Shown here: in pieces, positions 41,497-48,268 of the stretch
Layout: every line of letters begins with the position of its first letter
Position numbering within the stretch: the stretch's first letter is position 1
Source of the DNA: Primorskyibacter aestuariivivens
GTDB taxonomy: Bacteria; Pseudomonadota; Alphaproteobacteria; Rhodobacterales; Rhodobacteraceae
Reading direction: 5' to 3'
DNA length: 48,268 nucleotides
NCBI RefSeq assembly: GCF_028023675.1
Contig: NZ_JAQIOZ010000028.1
Span: 1-48,268 of the forward strand
The notes under the pieces: generated by a model
Database searches by the model: none
What the model was told of the DNA's origin: nothing
The model's input: the letters and a program-made list of their open reading frames with translations, nothing else
Position numbers and translations under genes: made by a program

Positions 41497-42699
41497 ATGC
41501 TGGAAACACCCGCCAGAATCGAACCCTGCTTCTTCGAGGAGCATATTCCTACAGAATTGGCAGACCTTTCGGTCGACATCCAGAGGGAAGCCGCCGGGCT
41601 GGGACAAGGGCTGCATCCTGACAGCGCAGCCGAGCTTGCCGATCTCGTCCGCGTGATGAACTGCTACTACTCCAACCTGATCGAAGGACACAACACACGC
41701 CCCCGCGACATCGAAAGGGCGCTGGCTGGCGCCGAGCTTGGGGAAGAAACCCGCCCTCTCGCCCTTGAGGCCCGGGCGCACGTCATCGTTCAACGGGCCA
41801 TCGATGAGATGCATCGCATAGGCACCCTGCCCCGCCCCACATCCGTCGAATTCCTCACTTGGGTCCATAAGAGCTTCTACGACGAGATGCCTGACGAGTT
41901 TCGGGTCATCGAACATCCCGACGGCACACAAGAGCCCATCGTTCCGGGACGCATGCGCCAGGACGACGATCGAGAAGTTGCGGTCGGGCGCCACCTACCT
42001 CCATCATCGTCGCGCGTCGCGGCGTTCATGGATCACTTTGACAAACGGTTTCAAATCGCGGCGCGGTCTTCGAGCGGACGGATCATCGCGATCGCGTCTG
42101 CACATCACCGGCTGAACTACATCCACCCCTTCCCGGATGGCAACGGTCGTGTCAGCAGATTGATGTCTCATGCCATGGCCCTCACAGCAGGGATCGGTGG
42201 CCAGGGGCTCTGGTCCGTTTCGCGTGGGCTGGCTCGCGGGCTAACCGATCGGGGTGAGTACAAACGGATGATGGATCTGGCTGACAGCCCACGCCGTGGA
42301 GACCGCGACGGGCGTGGCAACCTTTCCGAGGCAGCATTAAAGACGTTCAGCGAATGGTTCCTAAAAGTGACGCTCGACCAGATCACGTTCTCTGCGAAGC
42401 TGTTCGATCTCGGCGGATTAGACCAGCGGTACCGACGTCTTGTTGCAGATACCATCGACGACAAGCGAGCGCCGGAACTAATCTCGGCGGTTCTTCGGCT
42501 TGGCGCACTGGAACGAGGCGACGCACAGATTGTGCTCAAGACGTCCGAGCGTACGGCTCGCAACACGCTGAGCAAACTGTCCGCCGCCGGATACCTGACT
42601 TCCGTCTCGCCGAAGACACCCGTTCGTTTGGCGTTTCCGTTGGATTATCGAGAGCGGCTCTTTCCAAACCTCTTTGGAGATGGTGACCTGACTGTGTAA
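41497..42699 (+). CDS. Class II Fic-domain protein
   Basis: This 400-residue protein would transfer AMP (or another nucleotide) to a target hydroxyl group. The Fic motif is HPFPDGNGR (210-218) with the catalytic His. An inhibitory helix motif SNLIEG (Ser59-Glu63-Gly64) lies N-terminal to the core, so it is class II, self-inhibited in one chain. The C-terminus (about 330-400) looks like a winged helix (TSERTARNTLSKLSAAGYL) and may bind DNA. The frame is open upstream to 40978, but that part is antisense IS6 sequence; ATG 41497 starts the conserved region. No separate antitoxin gene is seen. Next to the replication genes it may act as a stress or plasmid-maintenance factor (inference). Confidence 0.88.
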   Translation: MLETPARIEPCFFEEHIPTELADLSVDIQREAAGLGQGLHPDSAAELADLVRVMNCYYSNLIEGHNTRPRDIERALAGAELGEETRPLALEARAHVIVQRAIDEMHRIGTLPRPTSVEFLTWVHKSFYDEMPDEFRVIEHPDGTQEPIVPGRMRQDDDREVAVGRHLPPSSSRVAAFMDHFDKRFQIAARSSSGRIIAIASAHHRLNYIHPFPDGNGRVSRLMSHAMALTAGIGGQGLWSVSRGLARGLTDRGEYKRMMDLADSPRRGDRDGRGNLSEAALKTFSEWFLKVTLDQITFSAKLFDLGGLDQRYRRLVADTIDDKRAPELISAVLRLGALERGDAQIVLKTSERTARNTLSKLSAAGYLTSVSPKTPVRLAFPLDYRERLFPNLFGDGDLTV

Positions 42700-42770
42700 T
42701 TTTCGTTAGTCCGCGCTCTGCGCAGGAAAGCGCGCCCAGGGAGAAAGTGGACGGATCCCCTAAGCAATGA

Positions 42771-42786
42771 GTTCACAGCTGTGAAC
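42771..42786. promoter_or_regulatory. parS: parS-like palindrome 1
   Basis: Perfect 16-bp palindrome GTTCACAGCTGTGAAC, downstream of repC. repABC plasmids carry such RepB-binding centromere sites (GTTNNNNGCNNNNAAC type). An identical copy lies 45 bases on. Confidence 0.88.
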
Positions 42787-42815
42787 CTGTCTTCTGCGCG
42801 ACAAAACAAGACGCA

Positions 42816-42831
42816 GTTCACAGCTGTGAAC
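42816..42831. promoter_or_regulatory. parS: parS-like palindrome 2
   Basis: Second identical 16-bp palindrome, ending 3 bases before the repC stop. Two sites 45 bp apart, about four helical turns, would place two RepB dimers on the same face of the DNA. Confidence 0.88.
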
Positions 42832-42834
42832 TTT

Positions 42835-44055
42835 TCATGCAGCGTCCTTTCTCATAAGGGCCATGATCATGGGACCACAGGAGAATTCACCGAGCGCAGC
42901 CTTTGCAGACAGTGACCGCAAATACCCACCAGGTGACCGGATGTCGCCGAAGCGTTCCAACATTGCCAAGATGACCACCGATGCCTCTTCCGGGCCCATG
43001 TACTGTTTGGCCTCATCCCACGCTGAAGGAGAGACGCCCATCATAGGTCTTATTACATCGGCAACCCTTACTAGATCATGCCAGTGGCGCACAGGTCGTT
43101 CAGCGTAAGTTCGGTATTCAGAGCAAGCGGTCAAAACGAGACCGAGGGGTATTCTAGGTAGATTGTTATCGACCGAGACAGGCTCATCAGTACTACCCTC
43201 TGCAACCAGTGCTGTCGCCGGATCGGAGGCGCTGCCCTCGCCCTTCGCTTTTTCTAAGCGTGGTTCAAAAACATAAGAGTCTTTATTTGAATTCTGATGG
43301 TGCTGCTCATTTGTGACTTCATTGGTGCTCATGTCTTGTGATTCCACTGGTTCCAACACATCCCTAATGGTGTTGAGGGCTTCAGACAGCGCAGATTCCA
43401 TCTGCTGCAACTCTGCAAAGTCAAGCTTGCGGCGAAGGTCACGCGCCATCAGGACGCATAGGTCGGATGCCTGGTCCCAGATGGCGCGGTCAGGGCGCAG
43501 AGAGCGGCCGTAGTCGACGAGACCCGCTAGATCACGGCGCATGAGGCTTACAGTGGTTCTAAGCCGCTTGTAGCGCTCCTCCGCAGCTCGGACAGCCTCT
43601 GCGGCTTCGCACACTTCGACGAAGCGTTGGGCGAGGGGGGCCAGATCGAAGCCGAAAGCGATCTTTTCGTCGCCATATCGGCGCGTGTAACGCTTGCCAT
43701 TGGGACTGTCGCGACGCACGACGAAACCGGTTTGCACCAGGTTCGCCAGATGCCGCCGCATGGTCGAGCAGGGCATGCCGTTCAGGCGCTCACAAATAGC
43801 CTTGTTGGACGGATGCACGACAGTTTCACTATGGTTCCCGCCAACGATCGTGGCCTGATGGAAACTGACCAATGCCTGAAGCACGCTCAAATCACGGTCG
43901 GACAAGCCGAAGGCCATACGGGCAGCGGCGAGTTCGCGAAGTGCTTCCCATTTGTTGACTCCGGAAGGCGGGAGGTTCTGTTGCGCCGCTGCCTGATAGT
44001 GCAGAATGGCAGCATTTATGGGTCGCCTGAAAGGCGTTACGGGGGTGTAGTCCAT
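42835..44055 (-). CDS. repC: Replication initiator RepC
   Basis: This 406-residue initiator of repABC replicons has the conserved N-terminal region (GVNKWEALRELAAARMAFGLSD split over 33-54, then HPSNKAICERLNGMPCSTMRRHLANL with its helix-turn-helix). It has the variable linker rich in Ser, Asn and Glu (about 245-290) and the C-terminal YLRSLSAKAALGEFSCGPMI. The origin is expected inside repC. It follows repB after a 177-base gap holding the antisense RNA candidate. No strong Shine-Dalgarno precedes the ATG, in keeping with low, controlled expression. Confidence 0.95.
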   Translation of the reverse strand: MDYTPVTPFRRPINAAILHYQAAAQQNLPPSGVNKWEALRELAAARMAFGLSDRDLSVLQALVSFHQATIVGGNHSETVVHPSNKAICERLNGMPCSTMRRHLANLVQTGFVVRRDSPNGKRYTRRYGDEKIAFGFDLAPLAQRFVEVCEAAEAVRAAEERYKRLRTTVSLMRRDLAGLVDYGRSLRPDRAIWDQASDLCVLMARDLRRKLDFAELQQMESALSEALNTIRDVLEPVESQDMSTNEVTNEQHHQNSNKDSYVFEPRLEKAKGEGSASDPATALVAEGSTDEPVSVDNNLPRIPLGLVLTACSEYRTYAERPVRHWHDLVRVADVIRPMMGVSPSAWDEAKQYMGPEEASVVILAMLERFGDIRSPGGYLRSLSAKAALGEFSCGPMIMALMRKDAA

Positions 44056-44139
44056 TTTACATTCACGAAGACAAAGAAATCACGGTCCGCGAATCACTTA
44101 AGACTTGCGAAAAACGGCGTCCGAGACTAACTTGAAAGT

Positions 44140-44201
44140 GCTAAGAACAAGTCTGGGTCTCGTAGGGCGGTCGCTTTGCGGGACCTTTTCTTTGGCTTTT
44201 T
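44140..44201 (+). ncRNA. Candidate repABC antisense RNA (ctRNA)
   Basis: The repB-repC gap of repABC operons encodes a small antisense RNA opposite to the operon. Here the + strand has TTGCGA (44105-44110), 17 bases, TAACTT (44128-44133) as a promoter. GGTCTCG (44156-44162) pairs with CGGGACC (44179-44185), followed by TTTTCTTTGGCTTTTT as a terminator. This predicts an RNA of about 60 nt, the usual size. Ends are estimates. Confidence 0.5.
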
Positions 44202-44232
44202 CGTGCCTCCTGTTTTTGGTTTCTGCTCTTCC

Positions 44233-45249
44233 TCAGTCTTCTGAACGCTGCTTCCAGCGTTCATGAAGTTCTTCAATCAAATCATCAGCTTCAGACTCTA
44301 CCCAGTCGGCAAACTTACTATTCTGCAACTCGATCGAGATCCCTTTGGCGGTGCGTTTGAGCGTGCCGCCACGTTTGCCCCCAATCCTGAGCGGCTGACT
44401 GGATGCAGCAGAAGGGGAGGGGGCCTTGGCCGGTTTGACCATCCTTGTGACAACCTTCGACACGGCCTCGAACGCCTGCACAGAGGGGTCGTCGGTCGCA
44501 GGTACGGCATCAATCACCATGGCCACATCGGCCTTGCCATGGGTTTCCTCAGCAAGGCGGATCAGGCTGCCCCGATCCAGGTCGTTGTCCGCGATGGCAC
44601 GGCCCATGGCCTCCCACCGGGGTCGGCCGATACCGTGTGCAGCACCGATGGCGCGGATGAGGTCTGTACCGACCATGTCGGCGATGGCGATGGCCATGGA
44701 CACCGAAGATTTGGTCACGGTCAGAACTTCTGCAACCTGTGATTGATTTCCAAAGCCCGACGATACGAGTTCTTGCGCAAATATCGCCTTTTCAATGAAG
44801 GACAAATCGCGGCGCGCCATGTTTTCGGAAATCTGCGCACGCAGGGCACTGTCATCATCCAGATTGGCAACCAGTGCGCGCACCTTGGCGACCTTGTCTG
44901 ACTGGCGGATCGCCTCGAGCCGCCGGCGACCATAGACGAGCAGATAGCGGTCCGCCTCTGACGGGTGCCGGCGCACAAGAATTGGTACGGTCTGACCATT
45001 CGCCTCGATTGCGGCGCGCAGATCATGTACATCGGCTGGATCAAGCCGGTCGGCCATTCGGTCGTCGACGATACTGGCCGGGTCGAGTTCCCAGACATGA
45101 TGTGAATCGACCGCATCACGGGCCGAGCGCAGGGCGCGGTTGGACGTCATCATAGGGGTCGCGGCACCAGCCTGAGGGGTAGGGGCCGGGCCACCGGCTG
45201 CCGCGAGATTGTCGAGCATCGACATCCGTTTTTTCTTGCCACTCGTCAT
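44233..45249 (-). CDS. repB: Partition protein RepB (ParB family)
   Basis: This 338-residue DNA-binding partition protein has the ParB N-terminal domain with VPILVRRHPSEADRYLLVYGRRRLEA split by residues 90-118 (the CTP-binding GRRR box), ISENMARRDLSFIEKA and a helix-turn-helix near NQSQVAEVLTVTKSSVSMAI. It would bind the twin palindromes at 42771 and 42816. The start MTSGKKKRMS at 45249 overlaps the repA stop (ATGA); the longer frame from 45261 is rejected. Confidence 0.95.
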   Translation of the reverse strand: MTSGKKKRMSMLDNLAAAGGPAPTPQAGAATPMMTSNRALRSARDAVDSHHVWELDPASIVDDRMADRLDPADVHDLRAAIEANGQTVPILVRRHPSEADRYLLVYGRRRLEAIRQSDKVAKVRALVANLDDDSALRAQISENMARRDLSFIEKAIFAQELVSSGFGNQSQVAEVLTVTKSSVSMAIAIADMVGTDLIRAIGAAHGIGRPRWEAMGRAIADNDLDRGSLIRLAEETHGKADVAMVIDAVPATDDPSVQAFEAVSKVVTRMVKPAKAPSPSAASSQPLRIGGKRGGTLKRTAKGISIELQNSKFADWVESEADDLIEELHERWKQRSED

Positions 45250-46433
45250 GACCGCCCCCACGTTTTCTGAATAAGATCAGCGACTTCATCGTTCAGCGCG
45301 TTCAGGCTTTCAAGGGCGCGATCGTAGGTCGTGCGGGTAAAGGCGCTCCGCTCGACTTCGTATAGGGTTTGCTTTGTCAGACCTGCATCGGAGATCGCCG
45401 TGGATTTGAGCATTGGCGAGTTGAGCACCGCATCGCCATACATGGTGCGCAGAAAGGCGACGATCCGGTTTTGTGGTGCATCCTGAGGTTCATAGCGTGT
45501 CAGCGCATAGCGCATCCAGTCGTGGGACATGTCCGCACCGCTTTCGGCGATCACGTCCATTAGATCAGCCGTCATGCGCAGAAATTGCGACATCGACATC
45601 ACGTCGAGCATTTCCGGATGAATTGTGACCAGTACGCCGGTGGCGGCCGAAAGTGCGGACATGGTGAGAAAGCCCAGTTGCGGCGGGCAGTCGATGACCA
45701 CAACATCGTAATCGCCGTCAACCTGCGCCAACGCCTCTTTCACGCGGAAAAAGAACAGGCCTGCGTTGCCTTGTGAAAGAGCACGCGGCGTTTCGTGTTC
45801 GAACTCCATCAGTTCCAGATTGCCCGGGATCAGGTCGAGGTTCGGGATATAGGTCTTGCGGATGACAGCGCGGATCGGCTCTGGGTCGTCATAGCGGATC
45901 GCGTCATAGAGCGTGCCGCCATCTGTCAGATCGAATTCGGGCTGTACGCCATGTAACGCCGTGAATGAGGCCTGCGGATCAAGATCAATGCCCAGGACGC
46001 GATAACCGCGCAAGGCCAGCCGTTGTGCAAGGTGTGCCGAAGTCGTCGTTTTGCCCGAACCTCCCTTGAAGTTCATCACACCGATGACTTGCAGGTGATC
46101 GCCATCACGCCGTCCGGGGATATAGTCTCCAGGCTTGCGCGCGGTCTTTTCCAGCAGGATACGCAGGGCCTGAATGTCCTGCGCGGAATACAGGCGACGA
46201 TTGCCGGCCGTCAGTTCAGGCGAAGGGCCCTTGCCATCAAGGTTGATTTTGCGCAGGTATGAGTCGTTCACACCAAGAAGCGCTGCCGCCTCGCCGGAGG
46301 TGAATTTGCGCATTTCCTTTGTGGCGTCAGGGGGAAACAGGCTCTCGCGTTGCGAATGCAACTGGTTGGCCAGCCACTCGGAATGCTGGCGGATGACCGC
46401 GTTCAGGTCCTGATGCACGAAAGTCTTGTTCAT
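45246..46433 (-). CDS. repA: Partition ATPase RepA (ParA family)
   Basis: This 395-residue ATPase drives plasmid segregation and represses the operon. It has an N-terminal MerR-like helix-turn-helix (about 44-92: FTSGEAAALLGVNDSYLRKI), a deviant Walker A KGGSGKTT (123-130), the IDLDPQAS box and DYDVVVIDCPPQ (Walker B). It is first in the operon repA-repB-repC, coupled to repB by a 4-base overlap. The 236 bases upstream, before vapB, must hold its promoter. Confidence 0.95.
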   Translation of the reverse strand: MNKTFVHQDLNAVIRQHSEWLANQLHSQRESLFPPDATKEMRKFTSGEAAALLGVNDSYLRKINLDGKGPSPELTAGNRRLYSAQDIQALRILLEKTARKPGDYIPGRRDGDHLQVIGVMNFKGGSGKTTTSAHLAQRLALRGYRVLGIDLDPQASFTALHGVQPEFDLTDGGTLYDAIRYDDPEPIRAVIRKTYIPNLDLIPGNLELMEFEHETPRALSQGNAGLFFFRVKEALAQVDGDYDVVVIDCPPQLGFLTMSALSAATGVLVTIHPEMLDVMSMSQFLRMTADLMDVIAESGADMSHDWMRYALTRYEPQDAPQNRIVAFLRTMYGDAVLNSPMLKSTAISDAGLTKQTLYEVERSAFTRTTYDRALESLNALNDEVADLIQKTWGRS

Positions 46434-46626
46434 CTGCCCTCTCGATCCGCGCTACGCATCTTCGGCGTGTTCACGGTTATTGACGTTTTTTGCCTCGTTT
46501 CCGTGACTATTGCCGTAAGAGTCGGATTCGCGCAAGTTTTTTCCACATCTTGTGTGAGCTCACCGTCGAAACACAAGCCCGTTCGCCGTCGTCGTCGCAT
46601 GCTGATCTTGGCAATTGCGGCAAGAT
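46434..46626. other. repA/vapB divergent intergenic region
   Basis: This spacer between the divergent repA and vapB starts has no recognisable gene. It contains T-rich runs and must carry the repABC promoter on the - strand. I could not pick convincing -35 and -10 boxes. Confidence 0.4.
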
Positions 46627-46650
46627 GATATACATACAGGCTCGTATATC
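46627..46650. promoter_or_regulatory. vapBC operator dyad
   Basis: GATATAC (46627-46633) and GTATATC (46644-46650) form a perfect 7-bp dyad with 10 bases between, ending 5 bases before the vapB Shine-Dalgarno (GGAGG). AbrB-type antitoxins bind such dyads to repress their own operon. Confidence 0.7.
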
Positions 46651-46669
46651 CACTTGGAGGAACGACACC

Positions 46670-46897
46670 ATGCAAGTTGCAAAATGGGGGAATTCGCTCG
46701 CGGTCCGGCTGCCTGCCGATCTTGTGCGCGAACTCGGCCTCAAAGAGGGTGACCAAATCGATCTGATAAAGGACGACGGTACCTTGCTCGTCCAGCGCCA
46801 ACCTCGCGCCGATGAAGTCCTGCAAGGGCTAAGGCGGTTTCGCGGAAAGCTATCCAAGGACGCACGCCTGAGCCGCGACGCTGCGCATGAGCGCTGA
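46670..46897 (+). CDS. vapB: AbrB/MazE-type antitoxin (VapB)
   Basis: This 75-residue protein begins with a swapped-hairpin AbrB DNA-binding domain: MQVAKWGNSLAVRLPADLV and LGLKEGDQIDL. The C-terminal tail (FRGKLSKDARLSRD) would wrap the toxin. ATG 46670 has GGAGG at 46656-46660; the longer frame from 46490 is rejected. The coding end overlaps vapC by 11 bases, typical of toxin-antitoxin pairs. Confidence 0.92.
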   Translation: MQVAKWGNSLAVRLPADLVRELGLKEGDQIDLIKDDGTLLVQRQPRADEVLQGLRRFRGKLSKDARLSRDAAHER

Positions 46898-47282
46898 ATT
46901 CGCGGATACAAATGTCGTCCTTTACCTTCTTGACGACGGCCCAAAGGCGGATCGGGCGGAAGACATCCTGGGGCAAGGGCCGCGGATCAGTGTGCAGGTC
47001 CTGAACGAAGCGATGGTCAATTGCCGGAGGAAAGCCGGTCTCAGTTGGGAGGAGACCGGCGCTTTTCTCGCAGGGGTCCAATCCTTGTGTGAAGTCGAAG
47101 ACCTGTCTGTGCAAACCCATTTGGTGGGCCGAGCTTTGGCAGAAAAATACCAGCTTTCGGTCTATGACGCGATGATTGTGTCGGCCGCCCTTATTGCTGG
47201 ATGCACGACTTTGTGGAGCGAAGATATGCACGACGGATTGCTGGTTGAAGATCAGTTACGCGTCGTGAATCCATTCACCTGA
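46887..47282 (+). CDS. vapC: PIN-domain ribonuclease toxin (VapC)
   Basis: This 131-residue toxin would cleave RNA when free of VapB. PIN acidic residues are present: Asp7 (FADTNVVLYLLD), Glu41 (VQVLNEAM), Asp94 (VYDAMIVSAAL) and Asp113 (WSEDM). Length is usual. With vapB it forms a plasmid addiction module beside the repABC genes. It ends 62 bases from the convergent resolvase gene. Confidence 0.93.
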   Translation: MSAEFADTNVVLYLLDDGPKADRAEDILGQGPRISVQVLNEAMVNCRRKAGLSWEETGAFLAGVQSLCEVEDLSVQTHLVGRALAEKYQLSVYDAMIVSAALIAGCTTLWSEDMHDGLLVEDQLRVVNPFT

Positions 47283-47297
47283 CCAGAAAACGGGCTG

Positions 47298-47340
47298 CAA
47301 CCTTGCAATTGTTCCATGAGTTGGAAGATTTGCAAGGTTG
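47298..47340. terminator. Bidirectional hairpin terminator
   Basis: CAACCTTGCAA (47298-47308) pairs perfectly with TTGCAAGGTTG (47330-47340); TTCCA/TGGAA form a second small stem inside the loop. It sits exactly between the convergent vapC and resolvase stops and is followed by TGTTTATT on the + strand. Confidence 0.75.
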
Positions 47341-47343
47341 TGT

Positions 47344-48237
47344 TTATTGCTCGCACTTCAGCAAGCCCAACTTCTCCGCGCGTTCCAGCAGCATCCTCAC
47401 GGACGACGGCTGCCAGCTGGCGCGTCCGCGCGGGGTGCGTTCGCGCATGGATTCCAGTCGGTCACAGATCGCCTGGAGCGTGATGTCAGGGTCCGCGCCC
47501 TTGATGCCAGCGACAATCGCGGGCAGGCGGTCGTCGGTTTCGCGTCGTCCAGCGCGACCAAGCACTTCATTGGGCAGAAACCCGTCGCGCACATAGGCTT
47601 TCACTGCGCGCAGAAGGCGGCTTTGCGTCCAGTGGCGGTCGTAGGGCAGGGGGCCATTGATGATCCGAAGCACATCTTCCCAGGCCATATCGGGTCGAAG
47701 TCGTCGGACATGTGGCACCCAGTCCTGAGCCGTCTCGTTCAGCCGCTCCATGTAGCCGTCTTGCCGCGCGCGCCGCACTTTGCGTAGCGCCGCTGGATCG
47801 CGGGCGCGTAGGCCCGGGTTCCCGCCGACCCGGCCCTTAGTACGGGCACTTGCCAGCCCCGCCTTGGTACGTTCGCGGATCAGCGCCCGCTCGAACTCGG
47901 CCGCGGCGCCTAGAACCTGCAATGTGAACTTGCCCTGTGGGGAAGCGGTGTCGATGGGGTCCTGCAGGGAGCGGAAGAAAGCTCCCTTGGCCTCCAGACG
48001 TTCGATCACCTCCAGCAAGTGCGACAGAGACCGCGCAAGCCGGTCGATCCGCACAACGACCAGCGTATCGCCGCTCTGGACGCGTTCGAGCACGCGTGCC
48101 AGCACCGGTCGCGCGCGATTGCCGCCCGAGGCGTGCTCTTCAAAGATCTCGACGCAACCCGCAGTTTGCAGGGCCTCAGACTGGGGCAGGGGGGTCTGAT
48201 CCTCTGTGGAAACACGGGCGTAGCCTATCAGGGGCAT
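47344..48237 (-). CDS. tnpR: Serine recombinase, long Tn3-type resolvase
   Basis: This 297-residue recombinase has the resolvase catalytic domain at 1-140 (Ser10 in YARVSTEDQ, VVVRIDRLARS with the catalytic Arg pair, and AEFERALIRERTKAGL). The DNA-binding region follows (GRVGGNPGLR), then a C-terminal extension of about 120 residues. Classical TnpR proteins have 185-205 residues; longer ones like this occur in ISXc5-type elements. The gene points away from the window end, where a divergent tnpA would be expected; the tnpA tail at the window start fits. The 31 bases upstream may hold part of the res site. Confidence 0.9.
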   Translation of the reverse strand: MPLIGYARVSTEDQTPLPQSEALQTAGCVEIFEEHASGGNRARPVLARVLERVQSGDTLVVVRIDRLARSLSHLLEVIERLEAKGAFFRSLQDPIDTASPQGKFTLQVLGAAAEFERALIRERTKAGLASARTKGRVGGNPGLRARDPAALRKVRRARQDGYMERLNETAQDWVPHVRRLRPDMAWEDVLRIINGPLPYDRHWTQSRLLRAVKAYVRDGFLPNEVLGRAGRRETDDRLPAIVAGIKGADPDITLQAICDRLESMRERTPRGRASWQPSSVRMLLERAEKLGLLKCEQ

Positions 48238-48268
48238 AAAATCGGGCCGTTTGCAATTTTATGTATTA

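Noticed and set aside
1-48268. CRISPR arrays, tRNA or rRNA genes
   Set aside because: No regularly spaced direct repeats and no tRNA- or rRNA-like sequence were noticed on reading both strands; no dedicated search could be run.

Overview
The window looks like most or all of a repABC-type plasmid from an alphaproteobacterium, most likely Rhodobacterales (roseobacter group). The grounds are a RepA-RepB-RepC partition and replication operon with paired 16-bp parS-like palindromes, a DctPQM TRAP transporter, high-GC coding with many ATGA-type gene overlaps, and IS families common in that order. The first 156 bases are the 3' end of a Tn3-family transposase gene. The last gene, running inward from the other end, is a long serine resolvase. 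This fits one Tn3-type transposon spanning both window ends, as if a circular plasmid had been opened inside the transposon (inference).

Layout: (1) 1-387, Tn3 tail abutting an IS6-family 3'-end remnant. (2) 484-11335, a metabolic block: DUF6789 membrane protein, peroxiredoxin-like protein, a hydroxybutyrate-dehydrogenase-like SDR with an internal deletion, a lipoamide-dehydrogenase-like flavoprotein, an aconitase N-terminal scrap, then a tight fatty-acid beta-oxidation operon (FadE, FadI, FadJ, acetyl-CoA hydrolase/transferase family). It is bracketed by inverted IS6 ends. (3) 11609-14254, an IS graveyard: IS6 remnant, IS110 with an amber codon, an 803-bp ISKra4 unit with both inverted repeats, IstB remnant, second IS6 remnant. 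(4) 14302-16691, an NsrR-like Rrf2 regulator divergent from a lone aa3-type cytochrome oxidase subunit I, with a downstream gene cut off by an IS903-group element (16692-17791). (5) 17932-30801, a regulator and detoxification region: GcvA-like LysR, DUF6647 putative metallopeptidase, pirin, isochorismatase-type hydrolase, a glyoxalase/dioxygenase-hydrolase fusion resembling MhqO+MhqD, a second ring-cleaving dioxygenase with a divergent LysR gene, several alpha/beta hydrolases (one fused to a LuxR HTH), NTF2-like protein, GST, DUF1428 and an HxlR regulator with the redox-sensing cysteine position. This reads as a response to quinones and other electrophiles. (6) An IS6 element at 30825-31632.

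(7) 31920-40566 is the most interesting unit. A TRAP transporter and a FAD/NAD(P)H oxidoreductase on the + strand converge on a - strand operon encoding a membrane di-iron hydroxylase (sterol desaturase family), two small membrane proteins, DUF6166, a zinc alcohol dehydrogenase and an alpha/beta hydrolase, with a GntR/FCD regulator at the junction. Together they look like an uptake, hydroxylation, oxidation and hydrolysis pathway for a small organic acid whose identity I cannot read from the sequence.

(8) 40651-48268 is the plasmid backbone: IS110 and IS6 scraps, a class II Fic protein, twin parS sites, repC, a candidate antisense RNA, repB, repA, a VapBC toxin-antitoxin pair with its operator, a bidirectional hairpin terminator and the Tn3-type resolvase. 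No tRNA, rRNA or CRISPR was seen.
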